From Fibrobacter sp. UWT2 (lineage in GTDB: Bacteria > Fibrobacterota > Fibrobacteria > Fibrobacterales > Fibrobacteraceae), in NCBI RefSeq assembly GCF_900142545.1, contig NZ_FRBF01000007.1, forward strand, positions 121,939-185,938: a stretch of 64,000 nucleotides of DNA, in the 5' to 3' direction. The first letter of the stretch is position 1, and each line of letters starts with the position of its first letter. The position numbers were made by a program, and so were the translations under genes. Under the pieces are notes generated by a model. That model was given only the letters and a program-made list of their open reading frames with translations. It was not told the origin of the DNA and ran no database searches. Shown here piece by piece: positions 8,800 through 16,571 of this stretch.

Positions 8800-9594
8800 T
8801 TATTTGGCCTCAAGCAATTTCGCCTTGATAGAACCCAGCGCGATTTCACATTCCATAAGGACCGGAATGCGGCGTTCGTCATCGGTCAACCAGATGAAAA
8901 TGCGGCCCTTGGACACGAAAATTCCGTCACCATCCAGCACGGGTTCCACCTTGATACAGGGGACTTCGCCAAGGACGCTTTTGACCGTTTCGCGACCATG
9001 CACAATGACCTTAAGTTCGTAACGCTTTTTGCCGCTCACCGCCGAAAAACGGGAGGTCTCGCCCACCTTGAGCGGGAGTGTACGCACCAGGTAGAACGCC
9101 GACATGATGCTGTGTTCTGCGCCCTGGATTGTGACAGCCGTATCGGCAGAACGCTTGACCTTGCGAGTCTTCATGTCAGTGAATACCGTGTCCGAAAGCC
9201 AGGCCTTTTCGCCCTTGCGGTCAAAGCGGATCACCGAGGTATTGTGGAACGTGCCCTCATGCAAGCGCTTGCGGAACACTTCGGTCATGAGCCCCTTGTT
9301 GCGCACGCGAGTGTAGACCGTATCGTTAACCGGATAGATTTTATTGATTGTCTTGTTGCCCGTCGCATACGTCAAGAACTCAGTCTTGCCATCTAAAGTC
9401 GGGCGAACTTCAAGCGTTGCAGAACCTGCCGTAATGAAACCCCAACCGAGGCTGAAAGTCAGCTTTTCGCCTTTCATCCATGGGGCATCCACTTCGGGCA
9501 AGTTCGGTTCGCTCGCGAAACATACAGCAACAAAGACCGCCACAAGTGCGGCGATCTTGAAGCTGAACTTTGTACTATTCCTAACCACTCTCAA
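8800..9594 (-). CDS. DUF3108 domain periplasmic protein
   Basis: This 264-residue protein has a signal peptide (about residues 1-27, ending CFAS) and then a DUF3108-like beta-rich domain, with the family's opening pattern GEKLTFSLGWGFITAGSATLEV. Family members are periplasmic or outer-membrane-associated proteins of unknown function. The frame opens with TTG directly abutting the purE stop; a GTG two codons later (9588) is an equally possible start. There is no ATG near the signal peptide. It appears cotranscribed with purE and purD, but a functional link to purine synthesis is not obvious. Confidence 0.75.
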   Translation of the reverse strand: MRVVRNSTKFSFKIAALVAVFVAVCFASEPNLPEVDAPWMKGEKLTFSLGWGFITAGSATLEVRPTLDGKTEFLTYATGNKTINKIYPVNDTVYTRVRNKGLMTEVFRKRLHEGTFHNTSVIRFDRKGEKAWLSDTVFTDMKTRKVKRSADTAVTIQGAEHSIMSAFYLVRTLPLKVGETSRFSAVSGKKRYELKVIVHGRETVKSVLGEVPCIKVEPVLDGDGIFVSKGRIFIWLTDDERRIPVLMECEIALGSIKAKLLEAK

Positions 9595-10074
9595 TTAGCC
9601 TTCGATGTCTCCGAGGCCCTTGCGGTAAGCGACGAGCTTTTCGCGGACGCTTGCATCAGAAAGGGCGACGATGTGGACGGCGAGGAAACCGGCATTCTTG
9701 CCGTTGCCGATGCCGACCGTGGCCACCGGGATTCCCGGGGGCATCTGCACGATAGAGTGCAGAGCATCGACGCCGTTGAGCGGGCCGCCGGCGCAGGGCA
9801 GACCGATAACGGGAAGGATGGTGTGCCCTGCGAGCACGCCCGGAAGGGCTGCAGCGAGGCCTGCAACACCGATGAGGACCTGGAGGCCTCGCCCGGCGGC
9901 TTCGCGAGCATACTTCGCGGTCGCATTCGGGGTGCGGTGTGCAGAGAGGATGTTGTATTCCCACACGATGCCGAAGCTGTCGAGCACGGCGGTGATCTTG
10001 TCTACAGTTTCCTGGTCGGACTTGCTACCCGCAACGATACCGACCTTTGCATTCGGAACTTCATTAATCTGCAT
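9595..10074 (-). CDS. purE: N5-carboxyaminoimidazole ribonucleotide mutase
   Basis: PurE (159 aa, full length) converts N5-CAIR to CAIR in purine biosynthesis. The substrate-binding loop GSKSD near residue 17, the SAHRTP motif near residue 44, and the GVAGLAAALPG and LPCAGGPLNG segments are all present. It follows purD with only a short spacer that contains a heptamer repeat array, and precedes the DUF3108 gene, so purD-purE-DUF3108 probably form one transcript. Confidence 0.95.
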   Translation of the reverse strand: MQINEVPNAKVGIVAGSKSDQETVDKITAVLDSFGIVWEYNILSAHRTPNATAKYAREAAGRGLQVLIGVAGLAAALPGVLAGHTILPVIGLPCAGGPLNGVDALHSIVQMPPGIPVATVGIGNGKNAGFLAVHIVALSDASVREKLVAYRKGLGDIEG

Positions 10075-10079
10075 ATTTA

Positions 10080-10107
10080 CTTCCTACTGTCTACTTTCTA
10101 CTGCCTA
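10080..10107 (-). repeat. Heptamer array, four units of TAGNNAG
   Basis: On the minus strand four 7-base units run without interruption: TAGGCAG, TAGAAAG, TAGACAG, TAGGAAG. The TAG of the first unit is the purD stop codon. Because the period is 7, stops fall in all three frames. The same design occurs at 25232-25259, and a further array lies at 25147-25174. Confidence 0.85.
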
Positions 10108-11391
10108 CTTGTTCGCGAGTCTTGCAAGGCCCTTCTTGCCGATGTCCTTGCGGTAGAACTTGCCTTCAAACTGAACCTTTTCGCAAGCGGCGTAAGCGAT
10201 GTCCAAGGCTTCCTGGAGCGTTGCACCGTGACCGACCACGCCGAACACGCGACCGCCGTTAGTCACCAACTTGCCGTCCACCATCTTGGTACCGGCATGG
10301 AGCACCTGGGCGCCGTTCTTTTCGGCTTCTTCGATACCCGTGACAACCTTGCCCTTTTCGTAGGAGCCCGGATAGCCCGCGCTTGCAAGCACGACAATTG
10401 CGGAGCTGCCCTTCGGAGCCTTCGGGGCACCGAGTTTCGCGAGTTCGCCCTTTTCGGCAGCGTCGAACAAGGCGAGCACGTCACCATCGTAGAGCGGGAG
10501 CACAATCTGGCATTCGGGGTCGCCGAGGCGGCAGTTGTATTCCACGACCTTCGGGCCCTTGCTCGTGACCATGATGCCCACGTAAAGCACGCCCGTGTAG
10601 GGCTTGCCTTCGGCAGCCATACCCTTGAGGGTCGGTTCGATAATCTTTGCCTTGACTTCGTCGAGGAGAGCATCGGTGACGACCGGAGCCGGGCTGTAGG
10701 CGCCCATTCCGCCGGTGTTCGGGCCCTTGTCGTCGTCAAAGACGCGCTTGTGGTCCTGGGCAGAGGAGAGAATCACGTAGTCCTTGCCGTCGCAAACCAC
10801 GAAGATGGAGGCTTCTTCGCCATCCATGAATTCTTCGATCACCACCGTCTTGCCGGATTCGCCGAAGACGGCCTTGTCGCCGAGCATTTCTTCAACAGCG
10901 TCGTTCGCTTCCTTGTCAGTCATGCAGACGATGGCGCCCTTGCCCGCTGCGAGGCCCGACGCCTTCACCACGATTGGAGCCGGGTGTTCGGCAAGGAACT
11001 TCTTCGCGGAGGCGAGATCGGTGAAGGTCTCGAAGGCTGCCGTCGGCACGTTGTACTTCTTCATGATATCCTTACTGAAGGCCTTGGAGCCTTCGAGCGC
11101 GGCAGCAGCCGCAGTCGGGCCGAAAGCGCGGAGCCCGCGACGGCGGAATTCATCCACCACGCCAGCGACGAGCGGGATTTCAGGGCCGATAATCGCGAGG
11201 TCGATCTTTTCGGCAACGGCGAGGTCGGCGATTGCCTTCGGGTCGGCCACATCCACCGGCACGCACTTGCCGAGGTTAGCCATGCCCGGGTTGCCCGGAG
11301 CGCACACGAGAGTGTCGCACAGCGGCGACTTCTTGACTGCAAGAGCGATGGCATGTTCGCGACCACCGCTACCAACGACGAGAATATTCAT
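10105..11391 (-). CDS. purD: Phosphoribosylamine-glycine ligase
   Basis: PurD (428 aa) ligates glycine to phosphoribosylamine with ATP in step two of purine synthesis. The N-terminus MNILVVGSGGREHAIA is the family start, so I use the ATG at 11391 rather than the longer frame. The ATP-grasp domain follows (VVKASGLAAGKGAIV, about 140-155), with the signature RLGDPECQ near residue 288. The C-terminal domain is complete. Its stop codon is the first unit of a heptamer repeat array before purE. Confidence 0.96.
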   Translation of the reverse strand: MNILVVGSGGREHAIALAVKKSPLCDTLVCAPGNPGMANLGKCVPVDVADPKAIADLAVAEKIDLAIIGPEIPLVAGVVDEFRRRGLRAFGPTAAAAALEGSKAFSKDIMKKYNVPTAAFETFTDLASAKKFLAEHPAPIVVKASGLAAGKGAIVCMTDKEANDAVEEMLGDKAVFGESGKTVVIEEFMDGEEASIFVVCDGKDYVILSSAQDHKRVFDDDKGPNTGGMGAYSPAPVVTDALLDEVKAKIIEPTLKGMAAEGKPYTGVLYVGIMVTSKGPKVVEYNCRLGDPECQIVLPLYDGDVLALFDAAEKGELAKLGAPKAPKGSSAIVVLASAGYPGSYEKGKVVTGIEEAEKNGAQVLHAGTKMVDGKLVTNGGRVFGVVGHGATLQEALDIAYAACEKVQFEGKFYRKDIGKKGLARLANK

Positions 11392-11518
11392 AAGCGAGTC
11401 CTTATCTGTTTCGGGGAATAATGTAGAAAATTTAAGCCTTTGGCGGCGCGGATTTGTTCTTTTCTCAACCAATTCACTCGCTAAACAGCATAAAAAAGAT
11501 ATATTCAGAAAGTAAATC

Positions 11519-11531
11519 TCATAAGAGTTCT
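11519..11531. repeat. Left copy of a 13-base direct repeat flanking an AT-rich segment
   Basis: TCATAAGAGTTCT is found here and again at 13254-13266. Here it also forms part of a small hairpin, CTCATAA-N7-TTATGAG. The two copies bracket the DUF3800-like gene and the small repeat protein. It could be a footprint of insertion or chance. Confidence 0.4.
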
Positions 11532-11560
11532 TTATGAGCCAAGGGGAAACTTAAAGTAAA

Positions 11561-12697
11561 ATGCAACAAGTAAATAGTCTTGCCGAATTTATAAAAATAC
11601 GTGAACTCGAAGCGCAATTACAAAGCGTAAGTCTTTGTAACGAAAAATGGGAGTTTTTCTTTGATGAAACAGGTAATTGCAGAAAATTTCGATTAGCGAA
11701 AGGAGGTTCATTTAACAATACAAATGCTCTGTCCCATTACTTCATTTTGGGAGGCCTAGCATTTGACTCAAAAGAAGACGCCCAGAGTTGCAACCCGCAA
11801 TCATTCATCAATTCCTTGCATCTTGGAACCAATTTTTCAGAACTAAAATCAAACATGTTGTGCCCTGCTGATTGGGCCTTTGAAAACTTTATTAAGCATG
11901 ATAGAGTATCAAAGCTAATCAGCTGGATATACAACTCAAAAGCATGTATTCATTATTCCGTCGAAAACAACCTATACTTCGCTTTAGTTGATATAGTTGA
12001 TTCTTTGAATTTAAAAGCGATGTACGAATATCATTTACTACTAAAAGATGCTCTATACAGGGCAGCGAAACAACATCTTGATGAATTTGCTGAATTTTTG
12101 TCAAATTATGATTTTCCAGACATTTCTAAAACGGAACTGTTTTGGAAGAACTTAACCTATCTTCTTGACGACTTTGCTCAAAATGATAGCATTCTTGCAA
12201 ATGACTCCTGGTTTACCATATTAAGGTCTATGGTTAGAGATAACGCAAGACATCCTGCACAACAAGAGAATACTTTAATTACGAATAACGAGAAATATGA
12301 ATTGCAAGACTCTTACCTTCCATTCTATCAAAGGCATTGCTACACATTTCTTTACTCTTACCACAATTTCGACGAGGAAAAAACAATCATTTCCCAAATG
12401 AAATTGTTCCCTTTTGAGAACTACCAGTTTCTTGACTCAAAAAACGAGCCACTGATACAAGTTTCCGATTGTTTCGTTTCTACGCTGTCAAAAATCCTTT
12501 TCTTTTTTGATTCTAAGTCACTAAACGAAATAGAAATATACTCAAAAGTAATGGACGCAAAATCAAAGGAAAACTACAGAAAGCTTTTTGACGTCATCAT
12601 GCGGTCACAAAAGAAAAGTCCTTTCCTAACCCACAGCGCCAATGCAGTTTCAGTCATGGAAGACCATGCACAAAAATGGGAACTTGTAATAAAATAG
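11561..12697 (+). CDS. DUF3800-like protein
   Basis: This 378-residue cytoplasmic protein has no signal peptide. Around residues 31-38 the sequence WEFFFDETG fits the opening strand and acidic motif of DUF3800 proteins (RNase H-like fold, often in accessory or defence-type regions). Near residue 310 LIQVSDCFVSTLSK resembles the family's closing 'Q-x-x-D' motif. The middle is helical and poorly conserved. The gene is visibly more AT-rich than purD and the genes beyond the Fic locus, which suggests horizontal acquisition. It stands alone on its strand. The DUF3800 assignment rests on two motifs only. Confidence 0.6.
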   Translation: MQQVNSLAEFIKIRELEAQLQSVSLCNEKWEFFFDETGNCRKFRLAKGGSFNNTNALSHYFILGGLAFDSKEDAQSCNPQSFINSLHLGTNFSELKSNMLCPADWAFENFIKHDRVSKLISWIYNSKACIHYSVENNLYFALVDIVDSLNLKAMYEYHLLLKDALYRAAKQHLDEFAEFLSNYDFPDISKTELFWKNLTYLLDDFAQNDSILANDSWFTILRSMVRDNARHPAQQENTLITNNEKYELQDSYLPFYQRHCYTFLYSYHNFDEEKTIISQMKLFPFENYQFLDSKNEPLIQVSDCFVSTLSKILFFFDSKSLNEIEIYSKVMDAKSKENYRKLFDVIMRSQKKSPFLTHSANAVSVMEDHAQKWELVIK

Positions 12698-12739
12698 ATT
12701 AAAACCTTCCCTCATTGCAAAAACGTCTTTTCTTTATAA

Positions 12740-12765
12740 GAAAACCACCCGAAAGGGTGGCTCAA
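12740..12765 (-). terminator. Terminator of the small repeat-protein gene
   Basis: CCACCC-GAAA-GGGTGG with a T-run on the minus-strand side lies between two convergent genes. The plus-strand side lacks a T-run, so it mainly serves the minus-strand gene. Confidence 0.75.
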
Positions 12766-12767
12766 AT

Positions 12768-13172
12768 TTAATCGCAGTAATAATTGTTCCCAACAGTTCG
12801 ACAACGAGACGAACGATTTCTATTGTTGTCATCGTCATAATAAGTGTTATTGCCTACGCTTCTTATTGTTCCACGATTTCCTCTATTATCGTTGTAATAG
12901 GTATTATTTCCAACATTTCGATACGTGGCATTATTACGGCTGTTATTGTTGTCTTCATAATAGGTGTTGTTACCAACCGTTCTATAAGAACCCCTATTAC
13001 CACGACTATCCTCGTAATAGGTATTATTTCCAACTTGGCGATATGTTGCGGAATTTCCATTGCCGTCATCGCAATAGGTATTTTGGCCAACCGTCCTACA
13101 CCGCATATCGGCAAAAGAATTGCAACTTAGTAGTAAAACAGCAAGCGTAATCAAGGTGATTCTTTTATTCAT
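12768..13172 (-). CDS. Small secreted tandem-repeat protein (VGNNTYY repeats)
   Basis: This 134-residue protein has a signal peptide (about residues 1-21, ending NSFA). The whole mature part is six tandem copies of a 17-21 residue unit built on R-x-VGNNTYY-x-D, separated by Asn/Arg/Gly-rich spacers. The first and last copies have Tyr-Cys in place of Tyr-Tyr, giving cysteines near both ends that could form disulfides. The composition (Asn, Tyr, Arg, Gly) suggests a surface or beta-solenoid-like filament, but no function is known. The start ATG at 13172 follows a weak ribosome-binding site. Confidence 0.75.
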   Translation of the reverse strand: MNKRITLITLAVLLLSCNSFADMRCRTVGQNTYCDDGNGNSATYRQVGNNTYYEDSRGNRGSYRTVGNNTYYEDNNNSRNNATYRNVGNNTYYNDNRGNRGTIRSVGNNTYYDDDNNRNRSSRCRTVGNNYYCD

Positions 13173-13385
13173 ACAATCCTAGCTCCGTTGAAATACTATT
13201 TGATCTTGCATGGTTTTAGCCGAGAAAAATTTATCCTTGATCGCCCAAACACATCATAAGAGTTCTCAAGCCTCATTCTGGTATGGCAGTCCGACCAAGA
13301 GTCACTATTAATATACAATTTATTTTCATAAAAATCAATAGGGAAATGCCCGAATTAATCAATATGGAAATAGATGTCACAAAAA
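13173..13385. other. Intergenic region upstream of the repeat-protein gene
   Basis: This AT-rich stretch contains the right copy of the 13-base direct repeat (13254-13266) and a TATATT-like element on the minus strand near 13312 that could serve as a -10 box. I see no other structure or reading frame. Confidence 0.5.
13254..13266. repeat. Right copy of the 13-base direct repeat
   Basis: TCATAAGAGTTCT is identical to 11519-11531, in the same orientation, about 1.7 kb away on the other side of the AT-rich two-gene segment. Confidence 0.4.
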
Positions 13386-13502
13386 TCAACCAACAACTTC
13401 GCATAATAGGGTAAGCAAATCCACAAGCTTGTAGGGTTCCCTACCTTGCGAAGTCACTGCATTCTCGCCAGCCGCATTAATCTCTGTTTCTACCTTCTCC
13501 AT
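13386..13502 (-). CDS. Possible small ORF after the Fic gene (38 aa)
   Basis: Starting 19 bases after the Fic stop, an ATG opens a 38-codon frame, MEKVETEINA... ending LLCEVVG. The spacing and strand fit translation from the fic mRNA, but the ribosome-binding site is weak. The peptide is amphipathic at its end (KLVDLLTLLCEVV). It could be a small partner of Fic, a remnant of a larger gene, or chance. Confidence 0.3.
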   Translation of the reverse strand: MEKVETEINAAGENAVTSQGREPYKLVDLLTLLCEVVG

Positions 13503-13521
13503 AAAAATCCACGAGATGTCG

Positions 13522-14568
13522 TTACTTCTTCAGATACTTCGTGCCACGCCCGGCGCCGACAGTCGTGACGACTCCACTTTTCAGCATCTTTCCCAAAACA
13601 TATTCAACAGTAGTCGGGCTGACATCGGGAAGAATCTTGCATATCTCGGATTTCGATATCGGAAGAAGGCTATTCAATACGGTAGCCTCGATGCGAGAAG
13701 ACTTTGTTATCTTGTTTGAATTTACCGTTGCAAAGCGTTTGTCCAATTCTTGATAGCACTGATAAAGCATGCTTAAGAAATGCTGAACGAACGGAAAATA
13801 GTCATTGCGACTTTCATGCCAATTCACGGAAGACTCCCGCAACGATTCGTAATACCACGACTTGTTCTTGTTGATTTGCTCTTCGTAAGAAATGTACTTA
13901 CCGACATCGTAGCCATTCTTGTACAAAAGAAGTAGCGAAAGCAATCGCGACATTCTGCCGTTTCCGTCCCTAAAAGGGTGAATGCACAGGAAGTCAAGCA
14001 TCACGCATGGAATAAGCAACAGTTTGCTTATCGAGTCATCAGCCGCCGCATCCATATAAGCGAGTTCAAGCTGTTCCATCGCCTTTTGCGTTTCGGCAGC
14101 ACGCACAGGCGCAAAACGAATCTTGCGCATTCCCGACTTGTCAATTTCCAGAATCACATTGTCTTCGTTCTTGAACACGCCTCCGCGACTTTGTGCCACT
14201 TGCGCGAGGAGTGTCCGATGCAGAGAAAGCATGCTCTGCACTGAAAACGGAATATCATTATAACCGGTATGGATAAGCGAAAGCGCATCGCGATAACCCG
14301 CAATTTCGGCTTCGTCGTGATTGAGCGGAGCGCTATTCTGGTTCACGATTTGCGCAATTCGATCATCGCTGGTGATGATGCCCTCGATGGCATTTGAACT
14401 TTTGACGGACTGGATCTTGGCAATGGATTCAAGTTCCGTGAAAACTTCTTGATGGGATTCCTTGCGAAACGACGCCATTGTCCTTAACGACGCAATAGAG
14501 GATGTCGTATTGACCAAATTTGCGGGCAACAACCCACTTTTCAGGAAGGAATAATCAAATTTATGCAT
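13522..14568 (-). CDS. Fic-domain protein (class II) with C-terminal winged helix
   Basis: Fic enzymes transfer AMP or another phosphate-containing group to target proteins. This 348-residue protein has the complete active-site motif HPFRDGNGRMSR (catalytic His near residue 197). Residues about 56-63 (VKSSNAIEG) match the inhibitory-helix motif [S/T]xxxE[G/N], placing it in the self-inhibited class II. Residues about 295-348 look like a winged-helix DNA-binding domain (SKSEICKILPDVSPTTVEYVLGK), common in this Fic subgroup. I start at the ATG at 14568. The upstream gap holds two copies of an inverted repeat that could be its own operator. Confidence 0.9.
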   Translation of the reverse strand: MHKFDYSFLKSGLLPANLVNTTSSIASLRTMASFRKESHQEVFTELESIAKIQSVKSSNAIEGIITSDDRIAQIVNQNSAPLNHDEAEIAGYRDALSLIHTGYNDIPFSVQSMLSLHRTLLAQVAQSRGGVFKNEDNVILEIDKSGMRKIRFAPVRAAETQKAMEQLELAYMDAAADDSISKLLLIPCVMLDFLCIHPFRDGNGRMSRLLSLLLLYKNGYDVGKYISYEEQINKNKSWYYESLRESSVNWHESRNDYFPFVQHFLSMLYQCYQELDKRFATVNSNKITKSSRIEATVLNSLLPISKSEICKILPDVSPTTVEYVLGKMLKSGVVTTVGAGRGTKYLKK

Positions 14569-14580
14569 ATTCAGGCCTTT

Positions 14581-14613
14581 TTCTGCACAAAATATACAAC
14601 TTTTTATGCAGAA
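14581..14613. promoter_or_regulatory. Candidate operator 1: TTCTGCACAA-N13-TTATGCAGAA
   Basis: Two 10-base half-sites in opposite orientation are separated by 13 bases, directly upstream of the Fic gene. They match one another in 9 of 10 positions. The same arrangement with the same 13-base spacing occurs at 14624-14656. The Fic protein's own C-terminal winged helix is the obvious candidate to bind (inference). Confidence 0.6.
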
Positions 14614-14623
14614 AAGCAATGAA

Positions 14624-14656
14624 ATCTGCATAATTTTTCATAAATCTTATGCAGAA
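14624..14656. promoter_or_regulatory. Candidate operator 2: ATCTGCATAA-N13-TTATGCAGAA
   Basis: This is the second copy of the inverted repeat, 43 bases from the first and with an identical half-site spacing. It lies between the Fic gene and the divergent TSCPD gene, and could affect both. Confidence 0.6.
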
Positions 14657-14714
14657 TCTCATTTTTTCAGGAATCATTGTATATTTAAGGCGGACATTCA
14701 ACCCTGAGACACAT

Positions 14715-14960
14715 ATGGAAGAGACTTTCAAGACCAGAGGCGTTTGCGCGACAACAATCCAGTTTACGCGCGACGGTGACAAAATCAGAAACATCCGCTT
14801 TACGGGCGGATGCAACGGCAATCTGAAAGCGATTGCCAAACTTTGCGAAGGCATGAGCGCCGAAGATATCGCGGCGAAGCTCTTGGGCAACACCTGCGGC
14901 GGGAAGCCGACTTCGTGCGCCGACCAGTTGGCCCGCGCCGTACTCGGGAAAGAAGCTTAA
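14715..14960 (+). CDS. TSCPD-domain protein (TIGR03905-like)
   Basis: This 81-residue protein matches the small stand-alone TSCPD family: METF-type start, GVCATTI, the GGCNGNL motif, and a C-terminal NTCGGKPTSCADQLA with the three conserved cysteine positions. TSCPD modules also occur at the C-terminus of some ribonucleotide reductases; the free-standing form has no established function, though metal or nucleotide binding is suspected. I use the ATG at 14715, where the family normally begins, although the frame is open upstream. A TATATTTA element 25 bases upstream may be its -10 box. Confidence 0.85.
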   Translation: MEETFKTRGVCATTIQFTRDGDKIRNIRFTGGCNGNLKAIAKLCEGMSAEDIAAKLLGNTCGGKPTSCADQLARAVLGKEA

Positions 14961-14975
14961 TACAATTCTTATCCG

Positions 14976-15563
14976 TTATCGTTTCTTGAATACGACGAGT
15001 TCGGCATCGGAGCCGTTCTTGCCGTATTCGCTCACGAGAATGTAGTGTTCATCGCAGGCGATTCCGTAGCAACGGCCTTCGGCACCGTTCTTTTCGACTT
15101 GGTTGCCCCAGTAGCTTGCGTTATCGTCCAAGAGCTTGACGCTGTTGCCGTTGATTTTGTATTCCTGGTTGATGAACGAGCCCTGCAGCACAAATAGGTT
15201 GTCGATGGTCGGCATGTCCTTGATGTTCAGCGCGTTGACTTCTTCAATGAACTTCTGCTTCATGGGCGATGTGGCATGCGGCAGTTGATCTGCCGGGAGG
15301 CGCCAGCGCTTGAGCGTCGGGAAGTACTTGCGAAGCTCCGCCTTGTATTCTTCGCGGGTGAGGCTCTTGCCGGTGTTCTTGTTGAATTCATCGACGAACT
15401 GCGAGCAGAATTCGACCATCTGTTCCATGTTGAAGTCGCCGGTGAATGCACCGTCTTTGTAGCAGTAGATGCAGTATTCTTCGTTCTTGCTGCCGTCGGC
15501 GTTAGTGCCCAAGATTTCCGGTGTGAGCGGCATTCCGCAGCTCTGACAAAATTTCATTTCCAT
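14976..15563 (-). CDS. Zinc-ribbon domain protein with extra C-terminal domain
   Basis: This 195-residue protein opens with a putative zinc ribbon (FCQSCGMPL ... YCIYCYKDGAF), followed by the helical segment typical of zinc_ribbon_2 proteins (about residues 35-105). The last 80 residues are an additional beta-rich domain I do not recognise (KINGNSVKLLDDNASYWGN ... EHYILVSEYGKNGSDAELVVF). The start at 15563 follows an AAGGAGAACCT ribosome-binding site. It is the last gene of a four-gene operon with flavoproteins and an ACT protein. Confidence 0.8.
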   Translation of the reverse strand: MEMKFCQSCGMPLTPEILGTNADGSKNEEYCIYCYKDGAFTGDFNMEQMVEFCSQFVDEFNKNTGKSLTREEYKAELRKYFPTLKRWRLPADQLPHATSPMKQKFIEEVNALNIKDMPTIDNLFVLQGSFINQEYKINGNSVKLLDDNASYWGNQVEKNGAEGRCYGIACDEHYILVSEYGKNGSDAELVVFKKR

Positions 15564-15634
15564 AGGTTCTCCTTTTTTAGCTCTATGCACAAATGTACAC
15601 TATTTTAGAATTCTTGTCAAGGAACTTATTCAAA

Positions 15635-16159
15635 TTATTTCAAAATTTGAGCAATCGGTTCTAGGGTGTCGAGATTCACGAAGTCCACTTGCTTGCCGTA
15701 GGTGGCGATGAGGGCGCGGACTTCGGCGTTGCGCTCCGCTTCGGGGATTTTCGTGACCTTCGAATACAAAAGTTTCATCATGATTCTGTGTTTCAGGCTG
15801 AGTCTGGTGTAATCGATGGCGCCGCGAAGGTGGAAAATTTTACTTTCGTCGTAATGCGATGCAGGAACCTGCTTTTTGAGGCAACCCCTGATGTGGTTGA
15901 CGTTTTCGGCATCGGTCGGGTCGGCGAGACCGACAGTCGCGACAAACAATTCCTGACTTGCGGAGAGGCAGCAAACCGTTTTCTTGAGGCCCATGATACC
16001 GCCTGCGCAAAGAGCGCCCAGATAGACGACGCGGTCATAGCCGGCAACGCTTTTCACGTCTTTAAAGAAAACTGCCTTGAGCCCCGTGATTTCGGCGAGG
16101 CGTTCGGCGTAGCGTTTTGTCGAGCCGTAGCGGCTTCCGTAGATGATAATAGAGTTCAT
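15635..16159 (-). CDS. Flavodoxin-domain protein
   Basis: This 174-residue protein has the flavodoxin FMN-phosphate loop at its very N-terminus, YGSRYGSTKRYAERLAE, and further flavodoxin-like segments (VVYLGALCAGGIMGLKK and LFVATVGLADPTD). It resembles the flavodoxin_5/protoporphyrinogen-oxidase-like group, with a C-terminal helical region. It probably carries FMN and moves electrons in the cytoplasm; the partner is unknown. The ATG at 16159 is preferred over an upstream non-ATG start because it begins the domain exactly. It is 29 bases after the ACT gene. Confidence 0.82.
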   Translation of the reverse strand: MNSIIIYGSRYGSTKRYAERLAEITGLKAVFFKDVKSVAGYDRVVYLGALCAGGIMGLKKTVCCLSASQELFVATVGLADPTDAENVNHIRGCLKKQVPASHYDESKIFHLRGAIDYTRLSLKHRIMMKLLYSKVTKIPEAERNAEVRALIATYGKQVDFVNLDTLEPIAQILK

Positions 16160-16188
16160 CCGATTATAATCCTTTCTTTGAGGCTTTA

Positions 16189-16554
16189 TCACACCACGTC
16201 ATACCCCGCATCAGACAACACTTCCAGCGCTTTCTCGAAATTTTCGGCTTTCACAAGGATATAATCCGTATTGAAAGTGGATATCGCAAAAATTCCAACG
16301 CCATTTTCTGCAAGAATAGCCGAGAGTTTCGAAAAGATACCTATAAGAGAAAAATCAAGTACACCCTGAATACGGAATCCTCGCCATCCATCATCTCGTT
16401 CAATAGTATTTTGGGGCACATCATCTGTTTTGCATACGAGGGATATTTCTTCGTCGGTCTTGCCAATGAAATAGAAATCCTTACCCGTATCGACATCACT
16501 AACGTCCGCTACTTTACAGACTGTTAGTTTGTGTTCCAATTTCTTTAGTTTCAT
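16189..16554 (-). CDS. ACT-domain protein
   Basis: This 121-residue cytoplasmic protein contains an ACT-like ligand-binding fold in its second half: RGFRIQGVLDFSLIGIFSKLSAILAENGVGIFAISTFNTDYILVK is the typical beta-alpha-beta core, here split in description to show the helix (SLIGIFSKLSAILA) and the strand (FAISTFNTDYILV). The family (ACT_7/CASTOR-like) is linked to amino-acid sensing. It sits between two flavoprotein genes, 17 bases after the first, so it may sense a metabolite for that operon (inference). Confidence 0.8.
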   Translation of the reverse strand: MKLKKLEHKLTVCKVADVSDVDTGKDFYFIGKTDEEISLVCKTDDVPQNTIERDDGWRGFRIQGVLDFSLIGIFSKLSAILAENGVGIFAISTFNTDYILVKAENFEKALEVLSDAGYDVV

Positions 16555-16571
16555 AAAGTTGATCCTTTGTT

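Noticed and set aside
9673..11421. Long plus-strand open frame (582 codons) opposite purE and purD
   Set aside because: purE and purD are certain on the minus strand, and the plus frame runs across both genes with no recognisable motif.
12863..13150. Tandem repeats in a small gene, considered as a CRISPR or VNTR
   Set aside because: They translate into the VGNNTYY protein repeats behind a signal peptide, so coding is the simpler explanation.
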